The notes beneath the pieces were generated by a model, which searched no databases, was not told where the DNA came from, and saw nothing but the letters and a program-made list of their open reading frames with translations. Shown here in pieces: positions 36,301 through 47,660 of a DNA stretch of 64,000 nucleotides (position 1 is its first letter; each line of letters opens with the position of its first letter). Source of the stretch: Agrocybe praecox (Eukaryota > Basidiomycota > Agaricomycetes > Agaricales > Agrocybaceae). A program made the position numbers and the translations under genes. The stretch covers positions 1,054,001-1,118,000 of the forward strand of contig OZ024846.1 of assembly GCA_964017145.1 (NCBI GenBank), read 5' to 3'.

Positions 36301-37281
36301 CCAACGGTTCGTGACTCTTATCCAGTCTCGGACTTTTTAGATATACTTATTATCATCGTGTTCGAACCCCTTCTTCAGATTGGCGAGTCGCCAGCGGTCA
36401 AGTCAAAGGTGCCGATTCCTTCAACGCGTTCAGCACCATCCTTCAGCAAGCATCGCAGATAGAGACGGGCTTCATCGACCTCCGACACGATCTGTTCGAG
36501 ACGACTGTTGACTTCGCTATTGGGTACACCCTCAACGCTGCTTTGACACACCCTCAAGTTCAGTGTGAGTAATGATATTGACGATGACTTTCGTATTGCC
36601 AACTGATTGTTTCTTTTTTCCTTGCGACACGTAAAGTTGGAATGGAGGTAAGTCATGCATAGTCGTGATGTGTGGTTTGCGTAGAAACTAGATGTGCGCT
36701 GTGAATTATATTGGCATCACGTCGCTCGATCTTTGAATTGATAATCAATGCTCAGGAATCATCTTCTCTGTTGCCGTTAATACTTAAAGAAATCAGATCT
36801 GTGGATCGGTTACAAGTGGTGTTACAATTTATTCAAATCCAAGTTGAGTCAAGTATCCGTGCATACGAAAGCTTGTGCAGATTGTTAACTAAGCACAGAG
36901 GAGTCAGGGATAAGAAGGGATAATCGCGAATCTGGCGTCGATTCAAAGTATCCGCTGGGATGACTTTGAGCGCATTTCAAGACAAGGCCGTTGCACCAAT
37001 CATGTGATGGTATGTTTTGCCCATCTTCGCTGTCCGTTTTCGTCTATGAACACACCTTCCAGGGTCAGAAACTTCCACTGCTACACTTTCACGGATTTTC
37101 GAGATGGCGCGTTGTTCGGGCCAGTTGTGCGTTTGCTCTGTTGAACCTTTGGAGTTGATATCAATGATTAAAGCAGGATCTGTAGGAGATGGACTCCGTT
37201 GACCGTGTTCATTCGGCACACGTTCATCAATTAACAATCTCCCCAGTAACATTTCCGGCTTGATTTTCTCTCTTATTCTAG
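33370..37281. repeat. Large segmental duplication, copy 2
   Basis: Counterpart of 23745-28132, shorter mainly because it lacks the 471 bp between two ATCCAC motifs; here a single ATCCAC stands at 34509-34514. Offsets to copy 1 are about 9.15 kb over the distal half. The near-identity suggests a recent duplication or gene conversion. Confidence 0.75.
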
Positions 37282-37482
37282 GTTGGCTACGACTTTCTGC
37301 CTGATAACAAGTGAATCTACTTAAATTTTCATCTACAACTATTTACAAGAATTTCTGGTACAAACTTGCCCATCTCTTCGGAAAAGAAGGGGACCAAATT
37401 GGATACCTCTACGACTTTAGTGGTAGATGGTATCACACCATCGAGATCTGCTACCTATCCACTGCGTCTTGGTCCGGCGCAC
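37282..37482 (+). pseudogene. pRiA4b ORF-3-like fragment, copy P5
   Basis: It carries only the first two visible exons (GYDFLPDN; KLAHLFGKEGDQIGYLYDF). The core FGDRW of P3 reads FSGRW here. It breaks off after TTGGTCC near 37476 and joins sequence leading into block R4. Confidence 0.6.
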
Positions 37483-37574
37483 TTCTTGGTGACTGCCGCT
37501 TATTCTTCATTTTCGCTCCGTCTCTTGATTTCTCCTTCGCTTTTTTCTTCTTCGTACTTCTTTCCCTCTCCCAC

Positions 37575-37930
37575 ATCCACGTCTATCTCCCTGCAAGATA
37601 CTTTTCTGAACACGGTTCCCCTCAGACTTATGTTGATATGGTTTCATGCACGGCGAGCGTTTCGGTCTTTAATGATAGTCATGATCATAATTATTCTTTC
37701 ATACGCCTCTCTTCTCTTCTCTTCTCTTCTCTCTTCTTTTTTTCCTTTCTTTTTCCTCCTCACCTCCCATTCATTCTGCAGCTTCAAATTACCACCCTGA
37801 ATTGAGGCTCGCGTTCATTATCCATGTACGCAGTCTGACGCTCCTCACGTAGGCTCACGAGCACGTACATATACATATCTTAACTGGCGTAGGGGAGCTG
37901 TGTTTTCTTCCTCTGTTTTTTGTGACTCAT
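37575..37930. repeat. Duplicated block R4, copy 2
   Basis: Counterpart of 17655-18010. It includes an expanded pyrimidine tract and the phrase AGGCTCACGAGCACGTACAT. Confidence 0.65.
37711..37768. repeat. Polypyrimidine tract with TCTTC units
   Basis: An almost uninterrupted C/T run made of repeated CTTCT units then T-rich blocks. The copy in R4 at about 17808-17856 is shorter, so the tract has changed length since duplication. Confidence 0.8.
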
Positions 37931-38271
37931 CGGTCCTCCTCCTTTCTCTTTCACACGACGGCCCATCCTGCCTTGGATTGAATTTATTTATTTATTTTAA
38001 ATTCGACCTCGCTGTGTACTATATGTCTTGCTTTCCTTCGAGTAGATAATATATATATTGAGATTTTATGATGTTTTACGCCTATACACATATTTGCAAT
38101 CATAGGAACCAAATCTCGTTAGAGTCGAAGTGCCACGTCTAGCGACTTGTTTGAAAAAAAATAATTCTGCACCTCGAGGCCTAAATATGTTAGCTGCATG
38201 CTCTTATTTGCAGAAATTTTATTGCACGCACATGGGTCCATGTGGAAAATGATCTCTGTTATCCTGCTTTC

Positions 38272-40772
38272 TCACAGACTTCCTGGCGCACTGGCTCGAA
38301 CTCGCTCCAAATAATCCTTCATCTTTTGTCGTACGAGGGCGGTGCGGATGGGATATGTAGTGGTCAGGTCCACGCTGAGAAAGGTTTGCTGTTGGCAGTG
38401 TTGAAAAAGTGGTTCATAAAATGCAGCTCTAGGAAGGAAGAAGATTATATAACCGAACAGTATAAATTTTTTGTGGTGTAAGATGTCGGAGTTAAATGTC
38501 CATTGTCCATTGTCAATGGTAAGTGCGTTCAACAGTTTATCTTCATCTCTGTTGCCCCAATTCGGAGTCAAAGGTGCAACAAGTTGTTGAAGTGTCTTTA
38601 CACAATTTAAGGCTGCCTTTGCATAGGCTGAAGGACCTATAGCGTAGCTGCCTGATTGGTCTGGGTGCTGTAGAAAGTGCCGAAAACGCTGCAAATATTG
38701 AGCCTTTCCGTCTTCGAACGCGAAGGATTCCAAAAGATAAAGCGTATCATAATCAGGTGTTCCGAAGATGGGATATTGATTTAATGGGTCGAAGGAAGGA
38801 ACAATTGGTACAAACACGTCATTCCCCAGGTGACATGTGACGCATAAGAGCAGGTTCGCCCCGTCGTCCTTGTAATAGTCCAGCAGCTGAGATGAAAATA
38901 GCTGTTCCACATATCCTTGATGCTTTTTCTGTATTACATCCCAGCGGTCATCCAAAGGGGCCTACATGGAAATTTAAGTTTATCATTAACATCAAATGAA
39001 GATTTTTTTCCTTACCATGCGTACACAGAATGGAAGCCAGAGCCAAAATACAAATTGTCGGAGGTTGATAGAAAAATCATAAAAACGAATGCCAGTCTTG
39101 CGGAGATATATTTCATCCAATAAAAGGTCAAGAAATAAAAACTTCTCAGCGATATTGATCAGCGAAGGTGAACTCTGGCATAGCGGAAATTCCCTTTCAA
39201 TGAAGTCACCAAAAGCGGAAATTCTCTTTCTCCGAGGAGCTGGGAAAATTTAGTTTCAGATGTTTAACAATTTCTGGGAATACTCTTACCTTTGATCAGA
39301 TACTGAATTATATTTGCAATATGATCTGATCTGTATGCATCAATGTCAAGGAAATGGTCTCTGAACCTCATGGGGTCGAGAAGGAAGTCATGAAGTGAAG
39401 TGTGTAGAATTTTCACAACCTCCACTTTCCTGTTAAAAAGGCTGGAGAAGACCTTTTCGATAGAGACAATGGCCCCTAGATCACAGACCAAAATCTCAAG
39501 CTCCCCCGGTTCCAACGACATAAATGTAGATATGTCGAATTCACTAGCATCAACCCAATAACCCCCGTATACGCGATGTGAGTAGATACTTAACATATAT
39601 AGCACACGCTCTGTATCTGCAGCAGAGTTGAGGATCATTGTATATAGCGCATCCAGCTGTGCAAAGGGTAGGTCACCTTTCGCCGGTCGTAGATTATTCA
39701 CCACATCCAGACGGTGATCGGGTCGATACCTTGTGGATTGGCAATAGCGAAATACCGTTGCAGCATAAATGAATTGCCCGGACGACTTTCTGACGATTTC
39801 TTCCAGAATGCCATCGAATGGCCAAGAAACAGGAATCAGAGATTTAAATGGATGGGTCACTTTGATTTTCTCAAAACTCTCTCTGAGAAATGTGCGAATG
39901 TCGTCGTCAGGATGGAATGTATCGTCAAGATAAACTCGTGAAAATAGCCCTTCCATCTCGTTGGATCGAAATGCCAGATTGATGTCATGTTCAGGACGAC
40001 TGGCGATGAGAAATAGAATGGGTAGTTCGAATTTTCGAATTGCGTCTGCTATCATGCGCAGAATCCTAGCCTGCAAAACCCCGTAACCACATTCGTCGAG
40101 ACCGTCTATGACGATGACCCGCCAGGAACCCAAAGGAGATGATATTCCTGAACCGCAAACATTTTGAAGGGGCTTCATGACTAGGTGGGTAAACTGATCT
40201 TCTAATCCCTTCGTCAAAATCAAGGGGTCCGCCTCAATCGCGGAGAGTATCTCGCTTTGAGTGGCCGGGATTTTCTGATAGATCTGGTATGCAATCGTTG
40301 CCACGAACGCGCCTGCGTGGTTCCTCGTTCCATCGGATCTCCAAAAAATGAAAGTCGCGAGAACGAGCTCGTTGAGAAGACACATTTCGATAAAAGACTT
40401 GGTGATGGCTGATTTTCCCGCTCCTGCAGCGCCGGTCAGCCACATGATGTACTTGTCCCAAGTTTCCCTGTCGCAGCGTCGAGCCCAGTCCATGATCTTC
40501 TTCAGGACGGCTTCACGGGTATTCGGATGGCATTTTGGGCGGTCGAACTCGGCATTCGAATCGTGCAAAGCGTTTGGAGCCGTAGCCTCCTTCAGGATGT
40601 CGAATGGCGCTGCGAATAGTTAGATATCCCTAGGAGCATGTACCTTGAATCTTCAATGCTCACATTTTCGTCCGTCACTTGTTACATAGTACTGGGCATA
40701 TGTACCGCCGAGGAAAATGTTGTTACCATCTATAAAGGGAGTATTGTTGATAACATGCCGATTGTCGCCCAT
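38272..40772 (-). CDS. NACHT-type STAND P-loop NTPase, copy D (intact)
   Basis: Start ATG 40772-40770 (MGDNRHVINNTPFIDGNNIF). The donor near 40660 and acceptor near 40608 join it to exon 2, which is open to the donor near 39290. Exon 2 carries LHDSNAEFDRPKCHPNTR, GAAGAGKSAIT, VIVIDGLDECG and LFLIASRPEHD. Exon 3 reads LRQFVFWLWLPFCVRM. Exon 4 runs from APLDDRWDVIQ to the TGA at 38274-38272. No break is seen; expected length is close to copy B. Sequence differs from A-C mainly around the helices after Walker B and in the C-terminal quarter. Family role: nucleotide-switched signalling scaffold; ligand and output domain unknown. Confidence 0.85.
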
Positions 40773-40945
40773 CCCTACTGCGAAGTCGATATTCCAGAGA
40801 AAGCAAGAAATCAGATCCCGGATGCTAGCTGATGAGGGAAAGCAAGGAAAGTGAAGCAGCAACCGCCATGCAGACCTGCGAAACCCTATATATACATGCA
40901 AGCCATCCATTGGCTATGCAGCATGTATTTATATCTTTATTGCCA
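40773..40945 (-). promoter_or_regulatory. Core promoter of NACHT copy D
   Basis: On the minus strand, TATATATA lies at 40894-40887, about 115 bp before the ATG. A CCAAT box lies at 40913-40909, and a second element, TATAAATA, falls near 40926-40933. Copy C has the same set; A and B have each lost part of it. Confidence 0.5.
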
Positions 40946-40989
40946 AAGCCCAAAGTTTCTCAAAGCTGTTCGTTGACATAGCCAAGTTT

Positions 40990-42060
40990 TTATAAGGTGT
41001 TTTTCTTCATCGCCCCGCTGTTGAGGCCCGCCGAGGGTGGGGGAGCATATGAAAGTTCATCGTACCAGACATGCGGTTGCGAGATGGGATGTGTTTATAG
41101 CTGGCTGCGTTGAGGAGGGTTAGGGCGACCGGTTGAGGATATGGGTATTTGGAAAGTTTAAGGACGAAGTTCAATTGGATCCACCCTTCACCAGCACCGG
41201 CCACCATCAATCCATCCATCCATCCATCCATCTTATTTGGCGCTGACTTTGAAACGGAGCTCTGCATTTCGCTGACCGAGATCACAGCCTGTAACAATGC
41301 TGCCAATGCATCCTTGACTCTCACGCGACCTCTTGAAGTACCGGACTTCCAGTTTATGTATGAGTCTCTTCATAAACCTTTCAAGCACGATGTATGTGAT
41401 AAGAACCCGACGCAGAATGTAATACCATGACACCCACCTTTTTCTTGCTCTGGATCCTAGCTTCTCAACTTTCCTCTCCCTTTCATCGAAGACTTCAACA
41501 GTGCGGGGTATTAGATGTCAGCGCTTTGGATCCCTTCTGCCTTCGAAGTTTCGTGGTGTCATTGCCCTCGCATCTCGGTAACGGACACAGCTTACCTTCC
41601 CTTCTAATAGATCCACTCGTCTCGTTCTCCATTATCTGGACCGCGTTTGAACGCTCAGCGTCAACGTTTTAGCGCAGCACTATCTATATCTGTTGGATCG
41701 CGTAAGGTTTAGCTGCCGGCTGTTACAGGGGCCGATATTGTACGTCCCCCCTTTTCTTCGTTTCCCGCATTCTCATCTTTACATCCTTCATTTTCTCTCA
41801 GGACTCGGAAAGCGCAAGACATCGTCCATCCCCCGCTTCCTTGTGCCTAACCATGCTATCACGACCCCTCTCTTTGACCTCACGCTCAACGCATCTCTTT
41901 GTCAACAAATATCAAACTCCCACCCAGTGATGCACACACCTTCGTCATGATGACGGCTACTAGTGATGCTTCACGCCAGCGAAGAGAGGTAGAGGTGGAT
42001 AGAAACCACGAATCGTGAGTTAGCTATAGTGACCCATTTCATTCCACCTGATTTTGCCTC
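40990..42060. repeat. Duplicated block R3, copy 4
   Basis: Same block as 8950-10110, with a CCAT tract near 41212-41231. It continues directly into the MYND pseudogene P6, as in copy 2. Confidence 0.6.
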
Positions 42061-42084
42061 TCGTCCAATCCTCATAGGGCATCA

Positions 42085-42652
42085 AATACACCGCCATATG
42101 TCGGGAAGCCCCCATCTCTGATCGATCCGGATTCGTTCAACGTTGAAGAAACGAAAGAGCGCCTCGCGGATGCGCCGAGGACATCGAGCTCTGTGCATTC
42201 TGGTGCGAAGAAATCCACTATGCTGATAGTACCTGATACATCAGCTGTTATGGATGGAATAGATAATCCGTTTCTGAAGAAGAAGCAGCAAATCACAAAA
42301 CAGGCCGATCCGGAGGGTTTAGGGGAACGGCGCGAGGTTACATCGAGCTCGAGGGATAGTCGGAAAGAAGCGGTGTGTGGTTGTTGTGGAAAACCTGCGT
42401 CGCGCGAGGTGCAACTCAGGGTTTGCGGTGGGTGTCGCCAAGTACTGTAAGAACGCGTTCTTTGATCAAGCTTTTTTTTTTCAATAAGCTTGACTTACCT
42501 TTCCTCTTTCGTAGATATTGCTCTACTCAACATCAAAAGGCATGTTTGTCGTTGGTTCTTGACACGAGATATTTGATTCAAACTTTCATCTTTCGTTGTA
42601 GGAGCACTGGCAAAAGTTGCACAAAAAACAGTGCAGCAAATAATATCTTAAA
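42085..42652 (+). pseudogene. MYND-finger part of the pRiA4b/MYND gene, copy P6
   Basis: The long exon is open (DPDSFNVEETKERLAD to CGCCGKPASREVQLRVCGGC), the donor and acceptor are kept, and YCSTQHQ follows. The last exon keeps HWQKLHKKQC but reaches a TAA one codon after the next Lys, where P1 has CAA. The pRiA4b part is absent and the start is a graft of unrelated sequence, so a working protein is unlikely. Duplicated sequence ends about 42805. Confidence 0.6.
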
Positions 42653-43028
42653 CCATAAATACGGTAATCCCATTCACAAATATTACAAATGTATTAGTGT
42701 CATTTTTTATCAATACAAAGCAATGATTCTCAACCCCAAATTCCTGTTCCAAAAGATGCTGAAAGAAGTGAATCCGGACCCCGGTGTTTCACATGGAAAA
42801 CCGTTCAAAACGCGTCGCGACGGTCGCGTCGTGCCTTAGGCCAGGGGCCTTATCTTTTATCGCTGTGTGCTCATGTTGTGTCCAAGTTGTGTCTTTATTT
42901 GTCGCGTTATTTAACGCGTTATGTCACATCACGCCTAACGTTATTTAAGGTGGATTGCGCCTTCTTTTCTCTTTCATTCCCCGTTTTTCATTCTTTCACT
43001 CTACTACTATCATCCTCATCTCTTGAAC

Positions 43029-43394
43029 ATGAGTAGCAAGGATTCTTCCTCCAACAACTCTTCATCTGGTGGATATACCTACACTGGTAGTGGCACTAAT
43101 AGCCAGGTTGATATACTTTATCCTCTTTATATGCCATCGCTCGTCGCTCACACACGCACTTTCTTCCAAAGGGAAACCACTACTGCAGCCGTCAGGACAC
43201 TGATGGCGGCAGTGGATATCACTACTCTAACACGTACGCATACATTCTCTTTCATCGTTCCGTGAATTTCATTGAAGCGATTGCAATTATACATTTCTAG
43301 CAACGGCAGTTACTACTACGCGAACACCAACGGCTCGACCTACTACAACAATGGGCTCCTTAGTACAGCAAGGAATAAATGCATACATGTATAG
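43029..43394 (+). CDS. Small Ser/Gly/Tyr/Asn-rich low-complexity protein
   Basis: Three exons (43029-43106, 43172-43233, 43301-43394) join in phase. They encode MSSKDSSSNNSSSGGYTYTG, then NHYCSRQDTDGGSGYHYSN, then NGSYYYANTNGSTYYNNG. This matches a small protein family I know from many basidiomycetes (repeats of S-N-x-x-G-S-Y-Y-Y), whose function is unknown. The last 12 residues diverge from the usual Ser/Thr-rich ending, so a further intron or a changed 3' end is possible. A CT-rich leader precedes the ATG. Sequence just upstream (42805-43000) is no longer part of the duplicated block. Confidence 0.72.
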
Positions 43395-44174
43395 GCAAAG
43401 TTCAATCAATCAGTTCTTGAAAACGTAAACCGTAAAAACATTGACTCGGATATATCCCGCTTCCGTCGGCAATATATTGCTATCCACTCGAGGCGACTTT
43501 CACACAAAGAAAACTGCACTTCGATTCGGAACTTGTCGGAACTTGAGCTCGACTTCAATATTGTGAGATAAGTAAAAAAAGTCAACTCTCGCGAACTCCG
43601 CATTAAGCCGTACAGCTCTATTCAAGCTATATTCATTCATTCGCGAAAGTGCCTCTTTGCCTGAGATACGTATTCTCAGTCAGTACGCAGCCTTAATTTG
43701 CTAGATAAGCGACATTCGGTTACGCAATCTAATACACGTCATAATTATGGGTACTGATATAATACTGAACTGGCTTTGGGTTATTGAGCCAGAAATACAT
43801 GCTTCGGTGTCAGAGTCTCCCACGGCCCTTGGACACACATCTCGACTTTCATCTTCTCACATCTTCCCCACATTCGGATGATGATCTTAGCGCCCGATGA
43901 GATCAGATCCACTTTACTGAGATGTTCTGATGGGTGCAATTAGCCATATCGGGCATATTTCTTCGGTTCCGATTTTTGCCGGCGCGCTTGACAGGCGCCT
44001 GTCCAAGGGTGGCTGTGTTTACTATTATGTAATCTATGGGTCTTAGGGAGAAATTTGAGGAAATTTGTTTTTGCACACCTACCACTACTATCAAATTTTA
44101 AGACAATTCTCCTATTAAATAGTGTTCCTCGTTTCTCATAAATATTACATAAATCAAGTCTGAACTAACGGTTG

Positions 44175-44627
44175 ATGTCAAGCTGGTTGGAGAACGAAGA
44201 GAGCCAGCTTGGAGTTGGAGTACCAGAAGTGAAGGCGGAGACGGAGGAAATCAACGTCGAGCCACCGTCTGAAGTCAGGGAGGAAGAAGAACCTGAACTA
44301 TCAGCACCGCCTGTATTTAGAACTATTCCAGCCATAAATTTCATCACCAATATGCATGTACGTCACAGGTCTACTATACTTTTAGCTTCTAAACCAGCAT
44401 ATTTTCCTTGTTATAGTAAGGAGATCAATATGTCACCCATATTGCAGGTAGGACTGTATATTATTACAAGAACATGTAAGTACTTCATGAGACACCGAAT
44501 TTTTCATGAGCAACACTGTCAATTTTCAGTAATGGGAGCATCTATTATCCTAACCGGTACTCCTGACAAGGTGTTTATAGTACATGAGCCCAATTTTAAA
44601 GGTGTGTGTTGTGTCGCCATCTATTTA
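44175..44627 (+). CDS. Possible small gene, acidic N-terminus (unrecognised)
   Basis: The ATG at 44175 opens an acidic stretch (EVKAETEEINVEPPSEVREE then FRTIPAINFITNMH). After it, segments bounded by splice-like motifs read KEINMSPILQ (near 44420-44447) and VMGASIILTGTPDKVFIVHE (near 44529-44588). Composition looks coding, but phases do not join cleanly by eye and no domain is recognised. It could be a relic. Confidence 0.3.
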
Positions 44628-45954
44628 TAGCGGAGCTGGATTGCCTTTGCTTCCACTGTCCCGTTGGATTCTGCGTCATGGAACTGTGTCAAATATTCGA
44701 CAGTCCTTGATCATCGTTTGCTCTGGAACGGACTGAACCGATATTTTCGAAAACGACCATCGCGCACTCTCTTGAAACAACGTCAAAATCTTGCGCGACT
44801 CGCGCACCGCAAGTTCATTACCACGGGAAAGGAAAAATCCACATGTTACGCTCCAACAAATCTTCCTTGTTTTCAATTTTGTATTTTTATTTTTTCTCGA
44901 CCCTCACGACTTCAACGATTCTTTCTTTATACTTTGCTTGATTTTTAATTTCTACCCCATTTTTTATATGTAGATATTATATTGTACAATACACTACTTT
45001 TTTTGCTATTTAAAAATTTAACGTTGATTTGACATTTGCACTTGTCCCCTGACTTTCGGGAAGGAATTGACGCCACACGTACTACCCATCACGATCCTCG
45101 AATCGGTTCCGTGTGCTTTTCGGTACCGACATTTGTTAAGAGACAGTGTTAGTTACAGGTAATCGGTCTCACTTAGACATTTGTATACAGAATCTTAACA
45201 TCCCGACTTGTCAATTTCTCGGTCATCATCATTGCCGGTTTGGTCACCGATCGTTCAACATTAACAAACTCCCACAAATTTGATAAGTCTGCTTCAAGTT
45301 TGCAAAGCATTTGACACTACAATTGTCGCCTTAATATTCCAGATTAGTAGATCAATTACAAGTGTCGTCCATGTGGATATTGACCAGGGAAAATTATACC
45401 TCGGGCAGGACGTACTTATTCTGGTCCCTGTCAGGTCTCCCTGAAACTCAATGCCAATTTTTAGACATTCGACGGCGAACTTGAACATGATGATGTACAT
45501 GCGGCGATATCTTGCCCCCTGGTAGAACAGTACCGTAATGCACATCTGATTCGTGTGATTCATTGTTTACCTCCTAGCTGCGCAATTGTCTCAAGCAAGT
45601 TCGGCTTTTACTTTGACCGTGGGAGTCTTGGGGCCCGGGGACCTCTGATACGCGACGCGGGATTTATAAATAGACTGTCACTCCGAGCGTTTATTGTCCT
45701 GAGAAGTTAGCCACTGCACTATTACTATGCGCTGGGTTTTTCGGTGGTATATTCCGGTGTGTAGTGACTCTGTACTCATCAATCAACCTTTCTACGGTCA
45801 ACTCCCTCGAGATCAGATTGATTTGTCACTCAGAACTTCGAGCCTCGGCAATCCGCGACCTGAGGTTAGTACATAGTGGGAGAGTGTCGGTTACAGTTCG
45901 CCTCCGGTGATTTCATTTTCGAGTCTCGACAGGCGGGCAAGCAGATGGGTGTAT

Positions 45955-45971
45955 GTACGTACGTACGTACG
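45955..45971. repeat. (TACG)4 microsatellite
   Basis: A TACG run directly followed by GCATGGATAGATAGATAGG, so two tetranucleotide arrays abut. Confidence 0.85.
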
Positions 45972-47318
45972 CATGGATAGATAGATAGGTAGAGAGACTC
46001 GGAGATGGATAGATTGATATTGATCAATGTTTAATATTTAGACATGGTAATGATGGACTGAAGTACCGTATGTGTAGGTTGGTATGTACTATGCATTAAA
46101 GCTAGCGCTAAACGTTGAAGCGTAAAGCTTGCACTTACAAAGGACATCTCGGGGTCGGAGAATGGGGAAACAGGGTATGTAAGTAGTAATATTCATAGAT
46201 ACGCATCGAATCACCGGTGTCGCGGAAAAGAGATAAATATGCGTGCGTGCGTGTGGGTGACCTCATCAGAGGTTTATCAGTCCACCGGGGGCTAGGTATT
46301 CATATACTTTGGCAAGGCTAACAAGAGCTGGTATATACATACATATAGACAGCTTTTTTCGTCAATATCAAGGGGACCACGCGACCGGCCTAGATGGGGC
46401 ATGGGGTCTGTGATGGTTGTAAGATTCTCATCTTACGCGTTTTGGCTATTTATTGATTTTATTTTGGTATGGGAATGCTCGTGGCAATTTTGGGCGTTTT
46501 TTGATACGATGAATATGATTCGAGTGGTAAGGTGAGGTGGTATACTGGTAAGGAATAATTAATTAACCGAGCTGGAATTGTCACTGATGAGATGGAAGGA
46601 CCTCCGCCGGGATGGTTTTTTTGTTGAGCGTTTGACGATCATTTTATAGTATTGGGAGGAGACGAGAAGCAGGATGCCAAGCCGAATCAGAGAGAGTAGT
46701 TCGAGCTAGAACGACGACGGGAGTACTTACACTGAGCTATATCATGACAAGGATAAGGCTACTGATCGACTCTCCATGAAGGACGTAGCTTCGCGAGTTC
46801 GTGCGGCTTCTTTTCCGCCAATGTCAGTCACTGACAGCATACACAACGCGTGCGTGAGAGTGTGTTTTTTGGCTCATATATAAATAGTATGTATGTACTT
46901 ACATGGTAATTATTGTCCATAGATCGTCTCGGTTAACTCCTGGACGAGTCTTCTCACATCGTACTAGAACTAGAAGGCCATCCATCAGTCAGTCACCTGC
47001 AAGCTTATATACAGCGGAGATGTCAATTAAGCTGATCAGTTAATTTGAAGGTTAAGTAGTTGCTACGTAGAGGACTTTTGTAAGTGTTTTGATTGAATTT
47101 TTAGGTAGGCCGTGAGCTTTATTTCTGTCTCAATGTCCTTGTATATGGGGTTTGATCGACATTTCGTCGACATGGGTCGGTTAAAGGGGCAAAATTTACC
47201 TTTCTTTTGTAGTTTGGTTGTAGTATAGTAGATACTATTAAAGGACATGGAGGACCGCCGCTCTGTGAATGGTGGCAAACGTAGTAGCTCGTACGTGCGG
47301 TAGTATTTCCATGAGAGT

Positions 47319-47660
47319 TGGGTTCGTTTAATTGACTTTTGGAAGACCTTTGGAGGATTTTCGAACCGCCATGGGGTGTGCGTGTGTCGTATTTGGGTTG
47401 ATTATTTGAAGTAGCATTGGGTACTGGGCCCTTATATAGGCTTGACTCGTGATTAATAGCCGCTTGACTGTGATACGACGAGGCGGCGGACGTAGCGCGT
47501 TGTGGTAGTCCTATGAGTAAACTTTTGGGTTCATTTAATTGACTCTTGGATGATTTACGACCCGCCACGGATTTTCAGTATGGCATTGGGCTTTGAAAAT
47601 TTGAAGCTTGACTCGTGGTTTATAGGCATATTGACCAATACGAGGTAGGTAATATGGTAG
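47319..47660. repeat. Imperfect direct repeat, about 209-bp period
   Basis: The phrase TTGGGTTC-TTTAATTGACT-TTGGA occurs near 47319 and 47527. The following parts (GCATTGGG...GGCTTGACTCGTG) are also alike, near 47416 and 47583. On the minus strand the repeats read SSKSQLNEP twice in one frame, but there is no ATG or domain, so I do not call a gene. Confidence 0.6.
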
